A DNA stretch of 64,000 nt from NCBI GenBank assembly GCA_964414785.1, contig CAYPXZ010000018.1, positions 1 through 64,000 on the forward strand, given 5' to 3'. Source of the stretch: Palsa-1447 sp964414785. Its GTDB lineage: Bacteria > Verrucomicrobiota > Verrucomicrobiia > Opitutales > Opitutaceae. Positions 7,318-16,084 of the stretch are shown here, piece by piece. The notes under the pieces were generated by a model. The model was not told the DNA's origin. It saw only the letters and a list, made by a program, of their open reading frames with translations, and did not search any database. Numbering within the stretch: position 1 is the first letter of the stretch; each line of letters opens with the position of its first letter. A program made the translations under genes and the position numbers.

Positions 7318-8982
7318 CTAGCCGGCGCGCAGCAGTTTCTCCGCGTGGGCCAAAGCGCTCTTAGCATTCCTGTCTCCGAGCATCCGCGCAAGCTCGGCGA
7401 CGCGCGCCCTGCGGTCCCCGTGGACCGCCTCGATGGTCACCTTCGCGCGCTCGCCGGTCTGGTCCTTGAGGACGAGGAAGTGGCTCGAGGCCTGGGCGGC
7501 GACCTGCGGCAGGTGCGTGACGCAGAGCACCTGGTGGCGCCGCGCGATGGCGGCCATCCTCTCGCCGACGACGCTGCCGACCTCCCCACCGACGTTGGCG
7601 TCGACCTCGTCGAACACGAGGAGCGGTACGGAATCCAGGTCGGCGAGGATCGCCTTAAGGGCGAGCATGACCCGCGCGAGCTCCCCGCTCGAGGCGATCT
7701 TTCCGAGCGGAAGCGGGGCCTCGCCCACGTTCGGGGAGAAAAGGAACTCGCACCCGCAGTCCCCCGTGGGCCCGAGGCCCGGGGCGTCGGTGATCGATAT
7801 CCGGAACTCCGCCTTGGCGAATCCGAGCTCGGCGATCCCCGATGCCGCGGCTCGCGAGAGGCTCTTCGCCGCCTTCTCGCGTACCGCGCGAAGGACGGCC
7901 GCCGACTGCCTCGCCTGCCTGGCCGCGGCCTCGATCTGGCGGTCGAGCCGGGCAACCGTGCCCTCAATGTCGCCCTGCATCGCCACGCGCTTTCGCATCG
8001 CCTCGCGCGCCGCGGCGACAGAGCGGACGTCGGGCCCGTGGCGGCGCCTGGCCTCAAGCCACGCGTTCATGCGCTCCTCGAGCGGCCCCATCCCCTCCGG
8101 GTCGGCCTGGAGCTCGCGCCCGAGGGAGCCGAACTCCGCGGCGAGCTCCCCCAGCTCGGCCGAGGCCGATGCCATCCGGTCGGCCAATTCCTTGCTGGCG
8201 GGATCAATGGATTCGAGCTTGCGGGCCTCCCTTACCAGGGCCGCCACCTGCGAGCCCGCGCCGTCGTCGCCCGAGAGCCCCGCCTCGAGCGCGGACGCCA
8301 GGGCCGCGATGTCCTGCGCCCGGCTCATCCTCTGGAAATCGCGCTCAAGGGCCGCGACGGCCTCCTCCGTGAGCTCGAGCTGGTCGAGCTTCGCGAGCTG
8401 GGCCTGCGTGAACGCCAACTCGTCGGGCGAGAGCCTGGCCTCCGAGGCCATCCGCTCGCTCTCGGCCTGGAGGTCGCACCAGGCGCGGTAGTGCTGGCCG
8501 TAGGCCTCGAGGGCCGGCCCCGCCCTGCCGTAGAGGTCAAGGAGCTCAAGCTGGCAGGCCTCCCTGAGGAGGCGGCGCGGCTCGCTCGGGCCGTGGAAAT
8601 CGATCCACAGCTCGCCGAGCCTCTGGAGGGCGGCGAGGGTCGCGAGCCCGCCGTTCACCGTGATCTTCGGCGCGCGCTCCCGGGGCACGCTTCGCTTGAG
8701 CAGCAGCAGGCCCTCCTCGCACGGGGGAAGATCCAATTCGGCCAGGAGCAGGTCGACGCGGCGCGGGTCCTTGAAGTGGAGCGACGCCTCCACCTCGCAG
8801 GCGGCCGCTCCCTGGCGGATGACCGCCTTGTCCGCCCGCTCCCCGGCAAGAAGTGATAGCGCGCCGATCAGGATGCTCTTGCCGGCCCCGGTTTCCCCGG
8901 TGACGGCTGCGAACCCGGGCTCAAAGTCGACGCTGACGTACTCGAGGAGCGCCAGGTTCTGAATGCGTAGCGACTGCAGCAT
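7318..8982 (-). CDS. recN: DNA repair protein RecN
   Basis: SMC-like ATPase acting in recombinational double-strand-break repair. The start at 8982 gives 554 aa (MLQSLRIQNLALLEYVSVDFEPG) with an AAGGGGG ribosome site a few bases upstream. Walker A GETGAGKS is at residues 29-36. The middle region (about 150-380) is rich in charged and Ala/Leu residues, as expected for the coiled-coil arms. The C-terminal ABC head carries the signature IASSGELARVMLALKAIL, Walker B VPLLVFDEVDANVGG and VLCVTHLPQVAAQAS. The pxp genes follow immediately. Confidence 0.96.
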   Translation of the reverse strand: MLQSLRIQNLALLEYVSVDFEPGFAAVTGETGAGKSILIGALSLLAGERADKAVIRQGAAACEVEASLHFKDPRRVDLLLAELDLPPCEEGLLLLKRSVPRERAPKITVNGGLATLAALQRLGELWIDFHGPSEPRRLLREACQLELLDLYGRAGPALEAYGQHYRAWCDLQAESERMASEARLSPDELAFTQAQLAKLDQLELTEEAVAALERDFQRMSRAQDIAALASALEAGLSGDDGAGSQVAALVREARKLESIDPASKELADRMASASAELGELAAEFGSLGRELQADPEGMGPLEERMNAWLEARRRHGPDVRSVAAAREAMRKRVAMQGDIEGTVARLDRQIEAAARQARQSAAVLRAVREKAAKSLSRAAASGIAELGFAKAEFRISITDAPGLGPTGDCGCEFLFSPNVGEAPLPLGKIASSGELARVMLALKAILADLDSVPLLVFDEVDANVGGEVGSVVGERMAAIARRHQVLCVTHLPQVAAQASSHFLVLKDQTGERAKVTIEAVHGDRRARVAELARMLGDRNAKSALAHAEKLLRAG

Positions 8983-9010
8983 GTGGGTCGGTTCCCCCTT
9001 GCGCCGCGCC

Positions 9011-10096
9011 CTAGAGCTGCTCCTTCGGCACGAGCGGCAAGAGGAGCTTGATGTTCTGGACGCTATCCTTGTGGCACACGAGAACGGCATCGGCCGTCTC
9101 CACGACGACCAGGTCCTTCACCCCGCAAAGGGCGATCAGGCGCCCGCTGCTGACGGCGATCGTGTTGTGGGAGCCCACCGAGACGACCTGCCCCCGGGAC
9201 ACGTTTCCCGACGCGTCGGCGGGCAGGTGCTTGTGGAGCGCCGTCCACGAACCGGCGTCGTCCCAGTCGAACTCGCCCACGACCGTGGCGACGGACGAGG
9301 CCTTCTCAAGCACCGCGTAATCGACCGAGATCTTCGGCAGCAGGTGGAATCTGGCCTTCAGGTACGCGGCCGGGTCGCCCGGCGGAAAGTCCCGGACGAA
9401 GCCCGCGAGCTCGGGCTCATTGCGCTCCACCTCGGCCAGGAAGCTCCCGACGCCCCAGATGAACATCCCCGCGTTCCACGCGTACCTCCCGCTCTCCAGG
9501 TAGTGCCGCGCCGTGGCTTCGTCGGGCTTCTCGACGAAGCGCTTCACGCGCAGAAGGCGGCTGCCCTCGGTGCCCTTGGCGAGCTCCTCGCCGAGCTCCA
9601 GGTAGCCGAAGCCCGTCGCGGCGTGGGAGGGCGGGATGGCGAAGGTGATCAGGTCCCCGGTGGCCCCGGCCTTGGGCGGCTGAGCGGCCCACTTAAACGC
9701 CTGCGCAAGCTGCTCGGCATAGCGCGGGGAGCCCCGGATGAGCGAGTCGGCCGGCAGGAGCGCGACGACTCCGTCCGGGTTGCGCGCCCGGACAAGGCCG
9801 GTCGCAAGCGCCGCGGCGGGGGCGGTGTCCCTCTTGGCGGGCTCCGCGATGATCTGCGAGGCCGGGAACCAGGGCAGCGCCTCGCGAATCAGCGGGACCT
9901 GCACCTTGTTGGTCAGTATCCAGGTGTTCTCCTCGGCGACGACTCCCTTGAGCCTCTGGATCGCCTCCCCGAGGAGCGTGCCCTCGGAGAAGAGCTTAAG
10001 GAGGTGCTTCGGCGAGCTGGCTCGGCTCATCGGCCAGAACCGCTCGCCGCTGCCTCCCGCGATGATGCAGGCATGGTACCTGGGGTCTGATTTCAT
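9011..10096 (-). CDS. manC: Mannose-1-phosphate guanylyltransferase
   Basis: Makes GDP-mannose from mannose-1-phosphate and GTP, feeding LPS and exopolysaccharide synthesis. It has 361 aa with the nucleotidyltransferase motif IIAGGSGERFWPMSR (11-25), the sugar-phosphate motif FVEKPD, and GEFDWDDAGSWTALH. The C-terminal phosphomannose isomerase domain of bifunctional ManC/AlgA proteins is absent, so this is the single-function type. The ATG at 10096 is followed directly by the expected N-terminus. It lies 28 bp downstream of the dehydrogenase-murJ run's next neighbour and upstream of recN on the same strand. Confidence 0.93.
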   Translation of the reverse strand: MKSDPRYHACIIAGGSGERFWPMSRASSPKHLLKLFSEGTLLGEAIQRLKGVVAEENTWILTNKVQVPLIREALPWFPASQIIAEPAKRDTAPAAALATGLVRARNPDGVVALLPADSLIRGSPRYAEQLAQAFKWAAQPPKAGATGDLITFAIPPSHAATGFGYLELGEELAKGTEGSRLLRVKRFVEKPDEATARHYLESGRYAWNAGMFIWGVGSFLAEVERNEPELAGFVRDFPPGDPAAYLKARFHLLPKISVDYAVLEKASSVATVVGEFDWDDAGSWTALHKHLPADASGNVSRGQVVSVGSHNTIAVSSGRLIALCGVKDLVVVETADAVLVCHKDSVQNIKLLLPLVPKEQL

Positions 10097-10173
10097 CGTA
10101 AGCGCACTAGACTCGCGTGCGAACGGGCCCGCGCCAAGCCTGATTGAGGCGAAGGCCTCGGTTTTCCGGGGCC

Positions 10174-11166
10174 CTAGAGCGTGACGACGATCTTGCCGAA
10201 CTGGGCGCCGCGCTCCATCAGCTCAAAGGCCTCCGGCCCCCGCTCAAAGGCAAAGACATCGCTGACGACCGGTCGAATCGCGTTGCGGCCCGCGAAACCG
10301 GTCATCGCCGACCAGTCCGCCGGGCTTCCCATGGTCGAGCCCAGGATCGAGAGCTGCTTCCAGAACACCTTCCTGAGGACGACCTCGGGGACGTTGCCCC
10401 GCGTGGCCCCGTAAAGGACGATCCGGCCCCCGGGGGCCGCGAGGTCCAGGAGGGCGCTAAACCCGGGTCCGCCCGCCCCGTCGACGATCACGTCGAAGGG
10501 CCCCGGCGCCTTTGCGGCGCCCTCGGCCCAGCCCCCCACGTCGTAGCGCAGGCCGCCCCTTGCGCCGAGCGCCACGGCGCGGGCGATCTTGTCGTCCGAA
10601 CTGGAGGTGACCCAGACCTCGTTGCCGGAGGCGACCGCGAATTGAAGGGCGAAGAGCGCAACGCCCCCGCCGATCCCGGTGACGAGGACGCGCTCGCCCT
10701 TCGCCAGTCGGGCCCGGCTCACGAGCGCGCGCCACCCGGTAAGCCCGGCCAGCGGCAGCGCGGCGGCCTCCTCCCAGGAGAGGTGCCCGGGCTTGGCTGA
10801 AAGCTGAACGAGCGGCACGGCCACCCGTTCCGCGAAGGTCCCGTCCCTGGGCAGCCCGAGGATAGTGAAGTCGGGGGACTGGGCCGCCTCGGAGCCGCCC
10901 CAGCCGAAGCCGGGATTGATGACCACCTCGCGACCGATCCATGCGGGGTCGCCCCCCGGGCCCACCGCCGCGACGACACCCGCCCCGTCGGAGCCCGGGA
11001 TGCAGGGATACCTAAGGCCCGCGTATTTCCCGATCTTGATCCACACGTCCCTGTGGTTGAGCGCGGCCGCCTTGAGCGCGACCAGGGCCTCCCCGGCCTG
11101 CGGGACGGGCTCGGCGACCTGCGCGAGGCGCACGACGCCGACGGACTCGATCTGGATGGCGCGCAT
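10174..11166 (-). CDS. Zinc-type/quinone oxidoreductase-like MDR dehydrogenase
   Basis: NAD(P)H-dependent medium-chain dehydrogenase/reductase, 330 aa. The N-terminal GroES-like part has AALNHRDVWIKIGKYAGLRYPCIPGSDGAGVV. The Rossmann domain follows with VLVTGIGGGVALFALQFA and ALGARGGLRYD. The structural-zinc cysteine cluster of alcohol dehydrogenases is missing, which points to the quinone-oxidoreductase/enoyl-reductase branch. The substrate cannot be told from sequence. I chose the ATG at 11166, which matches the family N-terminus (MRAIQIE). It lies 11 bp after the nitroreductase gene, so the two redox enzymes may share a transcript. Confidence 0.85.
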   Translation of the reverse strand: MRAIQIESVGVVRLAQVAEPVPQAGEALVALKAAALNHRDVWIKIGKYAGLRYPCIPGSDGAGVVAAVGPGGDPAWIGREVVINPGFGWGGSEAAQSPDFTILGLPRDGTFAERVAVPLVQLSAKPGHLSWEEAAALPLAGLTGWRALVSRARLAKGERVLVTGIGGGVALFALQFAVASGNEVWVTSSSDDKIARAVALGARGGLRYDVGGWAEGAAKAPGPFDVIVDGAGGPGFSALLDLAAPGGRIVLYGATRGNVPEVVLRKVFWKQLSILGSTMGSPADWSAMTGFAGRNAIRPVVSDVFAFERGPEAFELMERGAQFGKIVVTL

Positions 11167-11177
11167 GGGTGTGGCTC

Positions 11178-11828
11178 CTAGGTGCGGATGATGACCTCCG
11201 AGTCCTTGAAGCGGACCTTGGGTTCCTTGGCGTACTTGTCGGCCTCGGTGCGGTAGCCCGCTGCGCAGGCGCACAGGGTCGCGTACCCCAGGGCCGGAAG
11301 GCCGAGGATCTCGTCGTACCTTGCAGCGTCAAAGCCCTCCATGGGGCACGTGTCGACCCCCATGAGGGCGGCTGCAAGCATGAACTGGCCCAAGGGAATG
11401 TAGACCTGGCGGGCCATCCATCCGTCGAGGGTCCCCGCGCCGGCGGCCCTTTCCACGCTTGAGACGATCGCGCCCTGGTAGCCCATGAGGCTGTCGCGGG
11501 TGACTCCGCGCACCTTCGCGGTCCGCTCCATGAGGCGCTCAATGTCCTCGGCACCGTAGTCCTTTCGCCCGGCGAAAACCACGAAGTGCGAGCAGTCGAC
11601 GGGCTGCCTCTGACCCCATGCCGCGGCCGAGAGCATCTCACGCTTCGACGGGTCGGCCACCATGATGAACTTCCAGGGCTGCAGGCCGAAGGTTGACGGC
11701 GCGAGGACAAGCGACCTCTCGAGCGCCTCCCAGGTCCCGGCCGGGATCTTCCTCGCAGGGTCGAACTCCTGGGTGGCATAGCGCCATTCCAGGGCGGCGG
11801 TTACGGTCTTGCTCGAAACTAAGGTCAT
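11178..11828 (-). CDS. Nitroreductase-family protein
   Basis: FMN-dependent NAD(P)H oxidoreductase of the nitroreductase/NfnB type, 216 aa. The family N-terminus RYATQEFDPARKIP and the FMN-binding segment LAPSTFGLQPWKFIMV are clear. The C-terminal half carries QFMLAAALMGVDTCPMEGFD and LPALGYATLCACAAGYR. The in vivo substrate is unknown; quinones or nitroaromatics are typical for the family. The start at 11828 leaves a 38-bp gap from murJ. An upstream start at 11870 would overlap murJ and adds an unrelated peptide. Confidence 0.9.
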   Translation of the reverse strand: MTLVSSKTVTAALEWRYATQEFDPARKIPAGTWEALERSLVLAPSTFGLQPWKFIMVADPSKREMLSAAAWGQRQPVDCSHFVVFAGRKDYGAEDIERLMERTAKVRGVTRDSLMGYQGAIVSSVERAAGAGTLDGWMARQVYIPLGQFMLAAALMGVDTCPMEGFDAARYDEILGLPALGYATLCACAAGYRTEADKYAKEPKVRFKDSEVIIRT

Positions 11829-11866
11829 AGGGACGAAACCAGAACGAGTGGGAGTGCAGCCATTTG

Positions 11867-13441
11867 TCAAAGGGCCCGGCGAAAATACCGCCCGAAGAGG
11901 GGCATGCGGGAGAGCATCACCTCGAGGTCGTCGCGCCCCTCGATCCTAAGGAGCCAGAGCGAGAGGCCGTACGCGGCGATCCCCGCCGGTACGAGGATTG
12001 CCACGCAGGCGACGTCGACACCGCGCGCGCCGAGCCCGAGGAGCGGCAGGGCGCGGGTGCCCCCGGCCACCACGATCGCCATAACCGCCGTGCCGAGGAA
12101 CACCTTCACGACGCTCTGCACGAGGGGCGCCATGTGCATCTCGGGAAGGCGCCGAACGAGCGCCCGGCCGAGGAGGACGGTCTGGGCGATGATTGCCGTC
12201 GTGCTCGCCACGACGATGCCGACGACCCCAAGCCACCGGATTAGGACGAGGCTCACCCCCAGGTTGATCAGGAAGTCGACCAGAGCGACCCGCACGGGGG
12301 TGCGGGTGTCCTTGACGGCGTAGAAGGCGCGCACCGTCAGGTTCACGACGGAGAAGAAGGGCAGCCCGAGCACCATGATCGAAAGCAGGAACGCCATCTG
12401 GCGGATGTCGCCCGCCGTGGCGTGGCCGTGCAGGTAGATCAGGCGCACGAGAGGACGGCTGATCAACGCCATGCCGGCGGCCGCGGGGATGTTGATGATC
12501 AGGATGAGCCGTATCCCCTTCTGGAAGTCGCCCGCCATGGCCTTGAAGTCCTTCTTCACCGCGTGCGCCGCGATCAGGGGATAGACGACCGTCGACACCG
12601 CGACCGCGAACACCCCGATCGGGAATTCCATGAGCCTGTTGACGTTGAACAGGTACGTGGCCGACGAGTCGTCGAGCGAGAAGGCCAGGAGGCGCGATAC
12701 CGAGAAGTTGATCTGGTAGATCGCCGTCCCGAAGATCCCCGGCGTCATCAGCAGCGCGATCTCGCGCACCCGCGGTGACAGTCCCAGGTCGAAGGCCGGC
12801 CGCCAGCCCATGGAGATGAGGACGGCGGCGGGGACCGCCATCTGCATGAACCCTCCCGCGAGGACGCCCGCGCAGAGCCAGTGGATCTCCCCGAGCGGGG
12901 TCTGGGCGAAATGCAGCCCCGCCCCGGCGAGGGTCGCGATCATGGCCAGGTTGAGCCAGATGGGCGAGAGGGCCGGCTCCACGAAGTGCTGGTGCACGTT
13001 GAGCGCCGCGCTGCAGGCGGCCGCAAGGCTGATGAGCGCCAGGTACGGGAACAGGAGGACCGCCAGGTCCGCCGCGACGTACCATTTATCCTCGTGGCCG
13101 GGAATGAGGCGGGACTGGCTGAAAAAGGCGGCGCAGAGGAGAACGAGGGTGCCGGTGATGACGAGCAGCCACGAGGCGACCTTGGAGAGGAGCCGGAACG
13201 TGCCCTCCCTGCCGTTGGCGTGGAGCTCCTCCTGCAGCGTCGGCACGAACGCCGCGGTCATCGAGCCCTCGGCAAGGAGCCGCCTGAAGAGGTTCGGCAG
13301 GATGAACGCCGTCAGGAAGGCCGAGTAGAGCCAGCCTGAGCCGAAGATCGCGAAGGCCATGGAGTCGCGCACGAGCGCGAGCACCCGCGAGACGACAGTC
13401 AGGAACGAGACGACCCCGATGTTCTTGAGGCTCTTCGACAC
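11867..13441 (-). CDS. murJ: Lipid II flippase MurJ
   Basis: Inner-membrane MOP-superfamily flippase that translocates the peptidoglycan precursor lipid II. It has 524 aa with about 14 hydrophobic segments. The N-terminus NIGVVSFLTVVSRVLALVRDSMAFAIFG and the following FLTAFILPNLFRRLLAEGSMTAAFVPTLQE are strongly diagnostic. Conserved arginines in the cavity region are present (SRVLALVRD). It sits 17 bp after the small anchored protein upstream and before the nitroreductase gene, within a minus-strand run starting at the FmdB gene. Confidence 0.96.
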   Translation of the reverse strand: MSKSLKNIGVVSFLTVVSRVLALVRDSMAFAIFGSGWLYSAFLTAFILPNLFRRLLAEGSMTAAFVPTLQEELHANGREGTFRLLSKVASWLLVITGTLVLLCAAFFSQSRLIPGHEDKWYVAADLAVLLFPYLALISLAAACSAALNVHQHFVEPALSPIWLNLAMIATLAGAGLHFAQTPLGEIHWLCAGVLAGGFMQMAVPAAVLISMGWRPAFDLGLSPRVREIALLMTPGIFGTAIYQINFSVSRLLAFSLDDSSATYLFNVNRLMEFPIGVFAVAVSTVVYPLIAAHAVKKDFKAMAGDFQKGIRLILIINIPAAAGMALISRPLVRLIYLHGHATAGDIRQMAFLLSIMVLGLPFFSVVNLTVRAFYAVKDTRTPVRVALVDFLINLGVSLVLIRWLGVVGIVVASTTAIIAQTVLLGRALVRRLPEMHMAPLVQSVVKVFLGTAVMAIVVAGGTRALPLLGLGARGVDVACVAILVPAGIAAYGLSLWLLRIEGRDDLEVMLSRMPLFGRYFRRAL

Positions 13442-13458
13442 GCGGGCTCAGCCCCGGC

Positions 13459-14157
13459 CTACGGCGCCTTCAGGCGCAGCGTCGAGCCTTCGATCACCAC
13501 GTCGGAGAGCTTGGACCAGGCCGCCGCAACGTCGTCGGGGAACGGCTGGGCGAAGAGGAGCTTGCTGACGACGAAGTCCTTTATGAAAAGGAGCCTCTGG
13601 CAGGGGCAGCCCCCGACGTAGATCTCCTCGGGGTCGAAAGCGAAGCCCGAGCCGTGCTTCGAAATGGTCCCGCGCGCCTGGACGATGAACGATCCGCTGA
13701 CTCCGAAGACGTTGAAGGTCACGGAGTCGCCAAACTGGATCTTTCCCTGGTGGATGCGGGCGTTGAGCGTGCCGACGTCGATGGCCTTCTGGTCGGCCGG
13801 CGGCGGCGGAGCCTTGTCGCCGGGCTTGGCGGGCTTCGCCGCGGAGGCGGACGGCGGCTTGCTCACCATCGTGATGAAGGCGTTGAGGTCCCTCTCGTCG
13901 ACCGAGATGCTCTGGCCGTCCGTGAAGTCCTTGCGCTTCTCCTTGATCACCGCGTCCCTGCTGAAGTCGCGCGACCCCTCGATATAGTAGACCGCGCCCG
14001 CGGGCGCGTCCTTGGGGATGTCCTTGACCGTCTGCACGGTCTTTGAGGCGAGGTAGGCGACGCCAAGCACCACCCCGAGGATGACGCTCAGCAGCGCGCC
14101 CAGCCCCACCTCCAGCCAGCTCGGGCCCTTCTGCGCCTTCTTGTTCTTTGAGATCAT
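13459..14157 (-). CDS. Membrane-anchored protein of unknown function
   Basis: I do not recognise a named family. The 232-aa protein has one N-terminal transmembrane segment (about residues 19-40, LGALLSVILGVVLGVAYLA) and a large, probably periplasmic, domain. A Pro/Ala/Lys linker (PSASAAKPAKPGDKAPPPP) divides it near residues 100-125. The distal part has alternating hydrophobic strands (IQFGDSVTFNVFGVSGSFIV) and a GGCPC cysteine pair. It sits between the FmdB-like gene (10 bp) and murJ (17 bp), suggesting an envelope-related role, which is inference only. Confidence 0.75.
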   Translation of the reverse strand: MISKNKKAQKGPSWLEVGLGALLSVILGVVLGVAYLASKTVQTVKDIPKDAPAGAVYYIEGSRDFSRDAVIKEKRKDFTDGQSISVDERDLNAFITMVSKPPSASAAKPAKPGDKAPPPPADQKAIDVGTLNARIHQGKIQFGDSVTFNVFGVSGSFIVQARGTISKHGSGFAFDPEEIYVGGCPCQRLLFIKDFVVSKLLFAQPFPDDVAAAWSKLSDVVIEGSTLRLKAP

Positions 14158-14167
14158 GGGTGGAGTG

Positions 14168-14461
14168 TTATTTCTTGGAAGTGCTTGCCGCGGGCGGGGT
14201 CGCCTTTGCCCCGGCCTCCGCGGGCTTGGGTGCGGCGGGCGCCTTGGTTTCCGCGGCGGCGGCCTTGGCCATGCCCTTGTTCTTGTAGTCGGTGATGTAG
14301 AAGCCGCTGCCCTTGAAGATGAGCCCGGCCCCCCCGCCTATCAGGCGCTTCAAAGCCGGCTTGCCGCAGCTCGGGCACTTCTTCAGCGGCTCGTCCCTCA
14401 TCGACTGGAACTTCTCAAAATGGTGACCGCACTTAGAACAGGCGTATTCGTAGGTGGGCAT
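14168..14461 (-). CDS. FmdB-family zinc-ribbon protein
   Basis: Small 97-aa protein with the FmdB-type zinc ribbon: MPTYEYACSKCGHHFEKFQS followed by KKCPSCGKPALKRLIGGG. Cys8, Cys11, Cys29 and Cys32 are the predicted zinc ligands. The middle IFKGSGFYITDY is also typical. The last 35 residues are a low-complexity Ala/Lys/Pro tail. The family is often called a putative regulatory protein, but its function is not established. It is divergent from the polyprenyl synthase gene across an 89-bp intergenic region and heads the run FmdB - anchored unknown - murJ. Confidence 0.88.
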   Translation of the reverse strand: MPTYEYACSKCGHHFEKFQSMRDEPLKKCPSCGKPALKRLIGGGAGLIFKGSGFYITDYKNKGMAKAAAAETKAPAAPKPAEAGAKATPPAASTSKK

Positions 14462-14526
14462 CGGAGTGGACCGCGGTTATATGGGCCAACCCCACGGGTT
14501 TGGCGAGTTTGTTCTCGGCACGTGAA

Positions 14527-14549
14527 CCCCAAATCCGCTCACTTTGGGG
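14527..14549 (+). promoter_or_regulatory. Hairpin enclosing the RBS of the polyprenyl synthase gene
   Basis: CCCCAAA (14527-14533) is perfectly complementary to TTTGGGG (14543-14549), with a 9-nt loop. The 3' arm contains the only purine-rich ribosome site of the next gene, whose ATG is at 14551. Folding would hide the ribosome site. A regulatory role is inferred from the geometry only. Confidence 0.45.
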
Positions 14550-14550
14550 G

Positions 14551-15438
14551 ATGGACCACGGCGAGGATCTGCAGCGTCTGGTGTCGAGCGTCGAGGCGGC
14601 GATCGACCGCCTCCTGCCGGCCGCCTCGCTGCCCTCGGCCCGCCTCCACGGGGCGATGCGCTACTCGATGACGGCCGGGGGGAAGCGCCTGCGCCCGGTG
14701 CTTGTCCTTTGCGCGTCGCGGCTCTTCGGGGGCTCCCGCCACGCCGACCCCATTCCCGCGGCGGTCGCCGTCGAATGCGTGCACACCTATTCGCTCGTGC
14801 ACGACGACCTGCCCTGCATGGATAATGACGACCTGCGGCGCGGCAGGCCGACGGCCCACAAGGCCTTTGACGAGGCGACCGCGCTCCTCGCCGGCGACGC
14901 CCTCCTGACCCGCGCCTTCGGCCTTCTTGCCGAGTCCTACGCGAGCGACCCCCCGCTCGTGTCGCGGCTGGTCGCCGAGCTCGCGGCGGCGGCCGGCAGC
15001 CAGAGGCTGATCGGGGGCCAGATGGAGGACCTCCTCGCCGAGAGGGGCCAGGGGACGAGCCCGGAGGGCCTGCGGTTCATTCACCTCAACAAGACGGCGG
15101 CGATGATCGAGGCGTCCCTTGCGATCGGCGGCTGGTGCGGCGGCGCCTCCGAGGCGGCGGTCGGCACCCTGCGCGAGGCCGGCAGGGAACTGGGCCTCGC
15201 CTTCCAGATCGTCGATGACATCCTCGACGCCACCTCGGACACGGCGACGCTCGGCAAGACCGCCGGCAAGGACGCCAGGGCGGGCAAGGTGACGTACGTC
15301 TCGGTGCACGGCCTCGAGGCCGCGCGCCGCATAGCCCGCGAGCGCTCCGACAGCGCGATCGCGACCCTCGGAAGGCTGCCCGGCGACACGGGATTTCTCA
15401 CCTGGCTGGCGGAGGACCTGGTGAGCCGCACCCACTAA
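14551..15438 (+). CDS. ispA: Polyprenyl (farnesyl/geranylgeranyl) diphosphate synthase
   Basis: Trans-isoprenyl diphosphate synthase that condenses IPP with allylic diphosphates to make C15/C20 precursors for quinones, undecaprenyl phosphate or carotenoids. It has 295 aa from the ATG at 14551. The first Asp-rich motif DDLPCMD (85-91) and the second DDILD (222-226) are intact, as are GGKRLRP (43-49), HTYSLVHDD and GKTAGKDARAGKVTY. Length and motifs fit IspA/GGPP synthase; product chain length cannot be fixed from sequence alone. A TTG start at 14500 exists in frame but ATG 14551 has a G-rich ribosome site. Confidence 0.92.
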   Translation: MDHGEDLQRLVSSVEAAIDRLLPAASLPSARLHGAMRYSMTAGGKRLRPVLVLCASRLFGGSRHADPIPAAVAVECVHTYSLVHDDLPCMDNDDLRRGRPTAHKAFDEATALLAGDALLTRAFGLLAESYASDPPLVSRLVAELAAAAGSQRLIGGQMEDLLAERGQGTSPEGLRFIHLNKTAAMIEASLAIGGWCGGASEAAVGTLREAGRELGLAFQIVDDILDATSDTATLGKTAGKDARAGKVTYVSVHGLEAARRIARERSDSAIATLGRLPGDTGFLTWLAEDLVSRTH

Positions 15439-15490
15439 CCGTTGCAAAAATCGCGGCGTTCGGGTGGCGTTGGGCATAGCCCCGCCCCAA

Positions 15491-16066
15491 ATGCCCCGAT
15501 TTTTCCCGAGCGCCGCCGCGCTATTGATCGCCCTGTCCCTGCCCGCAGCCGGGCGCGCATCCGTCACCAAGGACCAGGCTCTGGACGCGATCCGCACCTT
15601 CGAGGCCAATGCCGGGGGCGGCCTCGCCGCACCGGGTTCCGCCGCCGACAAGAACGACGCGGTCGCACGGGCCTCGAACACGATCCTAAAGTTCACGCTG
15701 GAGAGCGACCTGGTGATCGTCGACCTGGGAGCCGAATCGGTGCCGTGGTGCGACGTGAAGAAGGGGCTCTCCGACCTCCCCAATTCCGGCGAGCGGGGGC
15801 TCCTTCTGGCGGCGTACCTCTGCGGCAGCGTCAAGGCCCAGCTCGAGTCCGGCAGGCAGGACCCCAATCCCTACGTCGGATGGGTGGCGATGCTCAGGAT
15901 CTACCGCGCGGTGAAGCTGCGCGAGGGGGTGACGATCCCAGAGGCGGAGGCCCTCCTCGCGCGCCGGGTCGACGGGACCCTGGAGGCCTACGCCGCGGAC
16001 GCGGCGAGGCGCTCCGCGGAGAGCCTGCGCAGTAAGTACGGGCCGGCCGAGGGTTCGACCAGGTAG
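15491..16066 (+). CDS. Secreted protein of unknown function
   Basis: I recognise no family. The 191-aa product begins with a signal peptide (MPRFFPSAAALLIALSLPAAGRA, cleavage after GRASV or nearby). The mature part is mostly predicted helical (ALDAIRTFEANAGG, SERGLLLAAYLCGSVKAQLESG, GWVAMLRIYRAVKLREG) with two cysteines (PWCDVKK and AYLCGS) that could pair. It follows the polyprenyl synthase by 52 bp on the same strand and converges with tpiA 18 bp away. Confidence 0.7.
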   Translation: MPRFFPSAAALLIALSLPAAGRASVTKDQALDAIRTFEANAGGGLAAPGSAADKNDAVARASNTILKFTLESDLVIVDLGAESVPWCDVKKGLSDLPNSGERGLLLAAYLCGSVKAQLESGRQDPNPYVGWVAMLRIYRAVKLREGVTIPEAEALLARRVDGTLEAYAADAARRSAESLRSKYGPAEGSTR

Positions 16067-16084
16067 GCCGGGCGCCCCCCCCGG

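Noticed and set aside
10146..10159. GAGGC-GAAG-GCCTC hairpin between the dehydrogenase and manC
   Set aside because: Only a 5-bp stem. The GGTTTT that follows is on the wrong strand for the minus-strand genes, so terminator function is unsupported.
11828..11866. TTGACA on the minus strand upstream of the nitroreductase gene
   Set aside because: No acceptable -10 box at 16-18 bp; the bases there read TCGTTC/CGTTCT. It also lies over the end of murJ.
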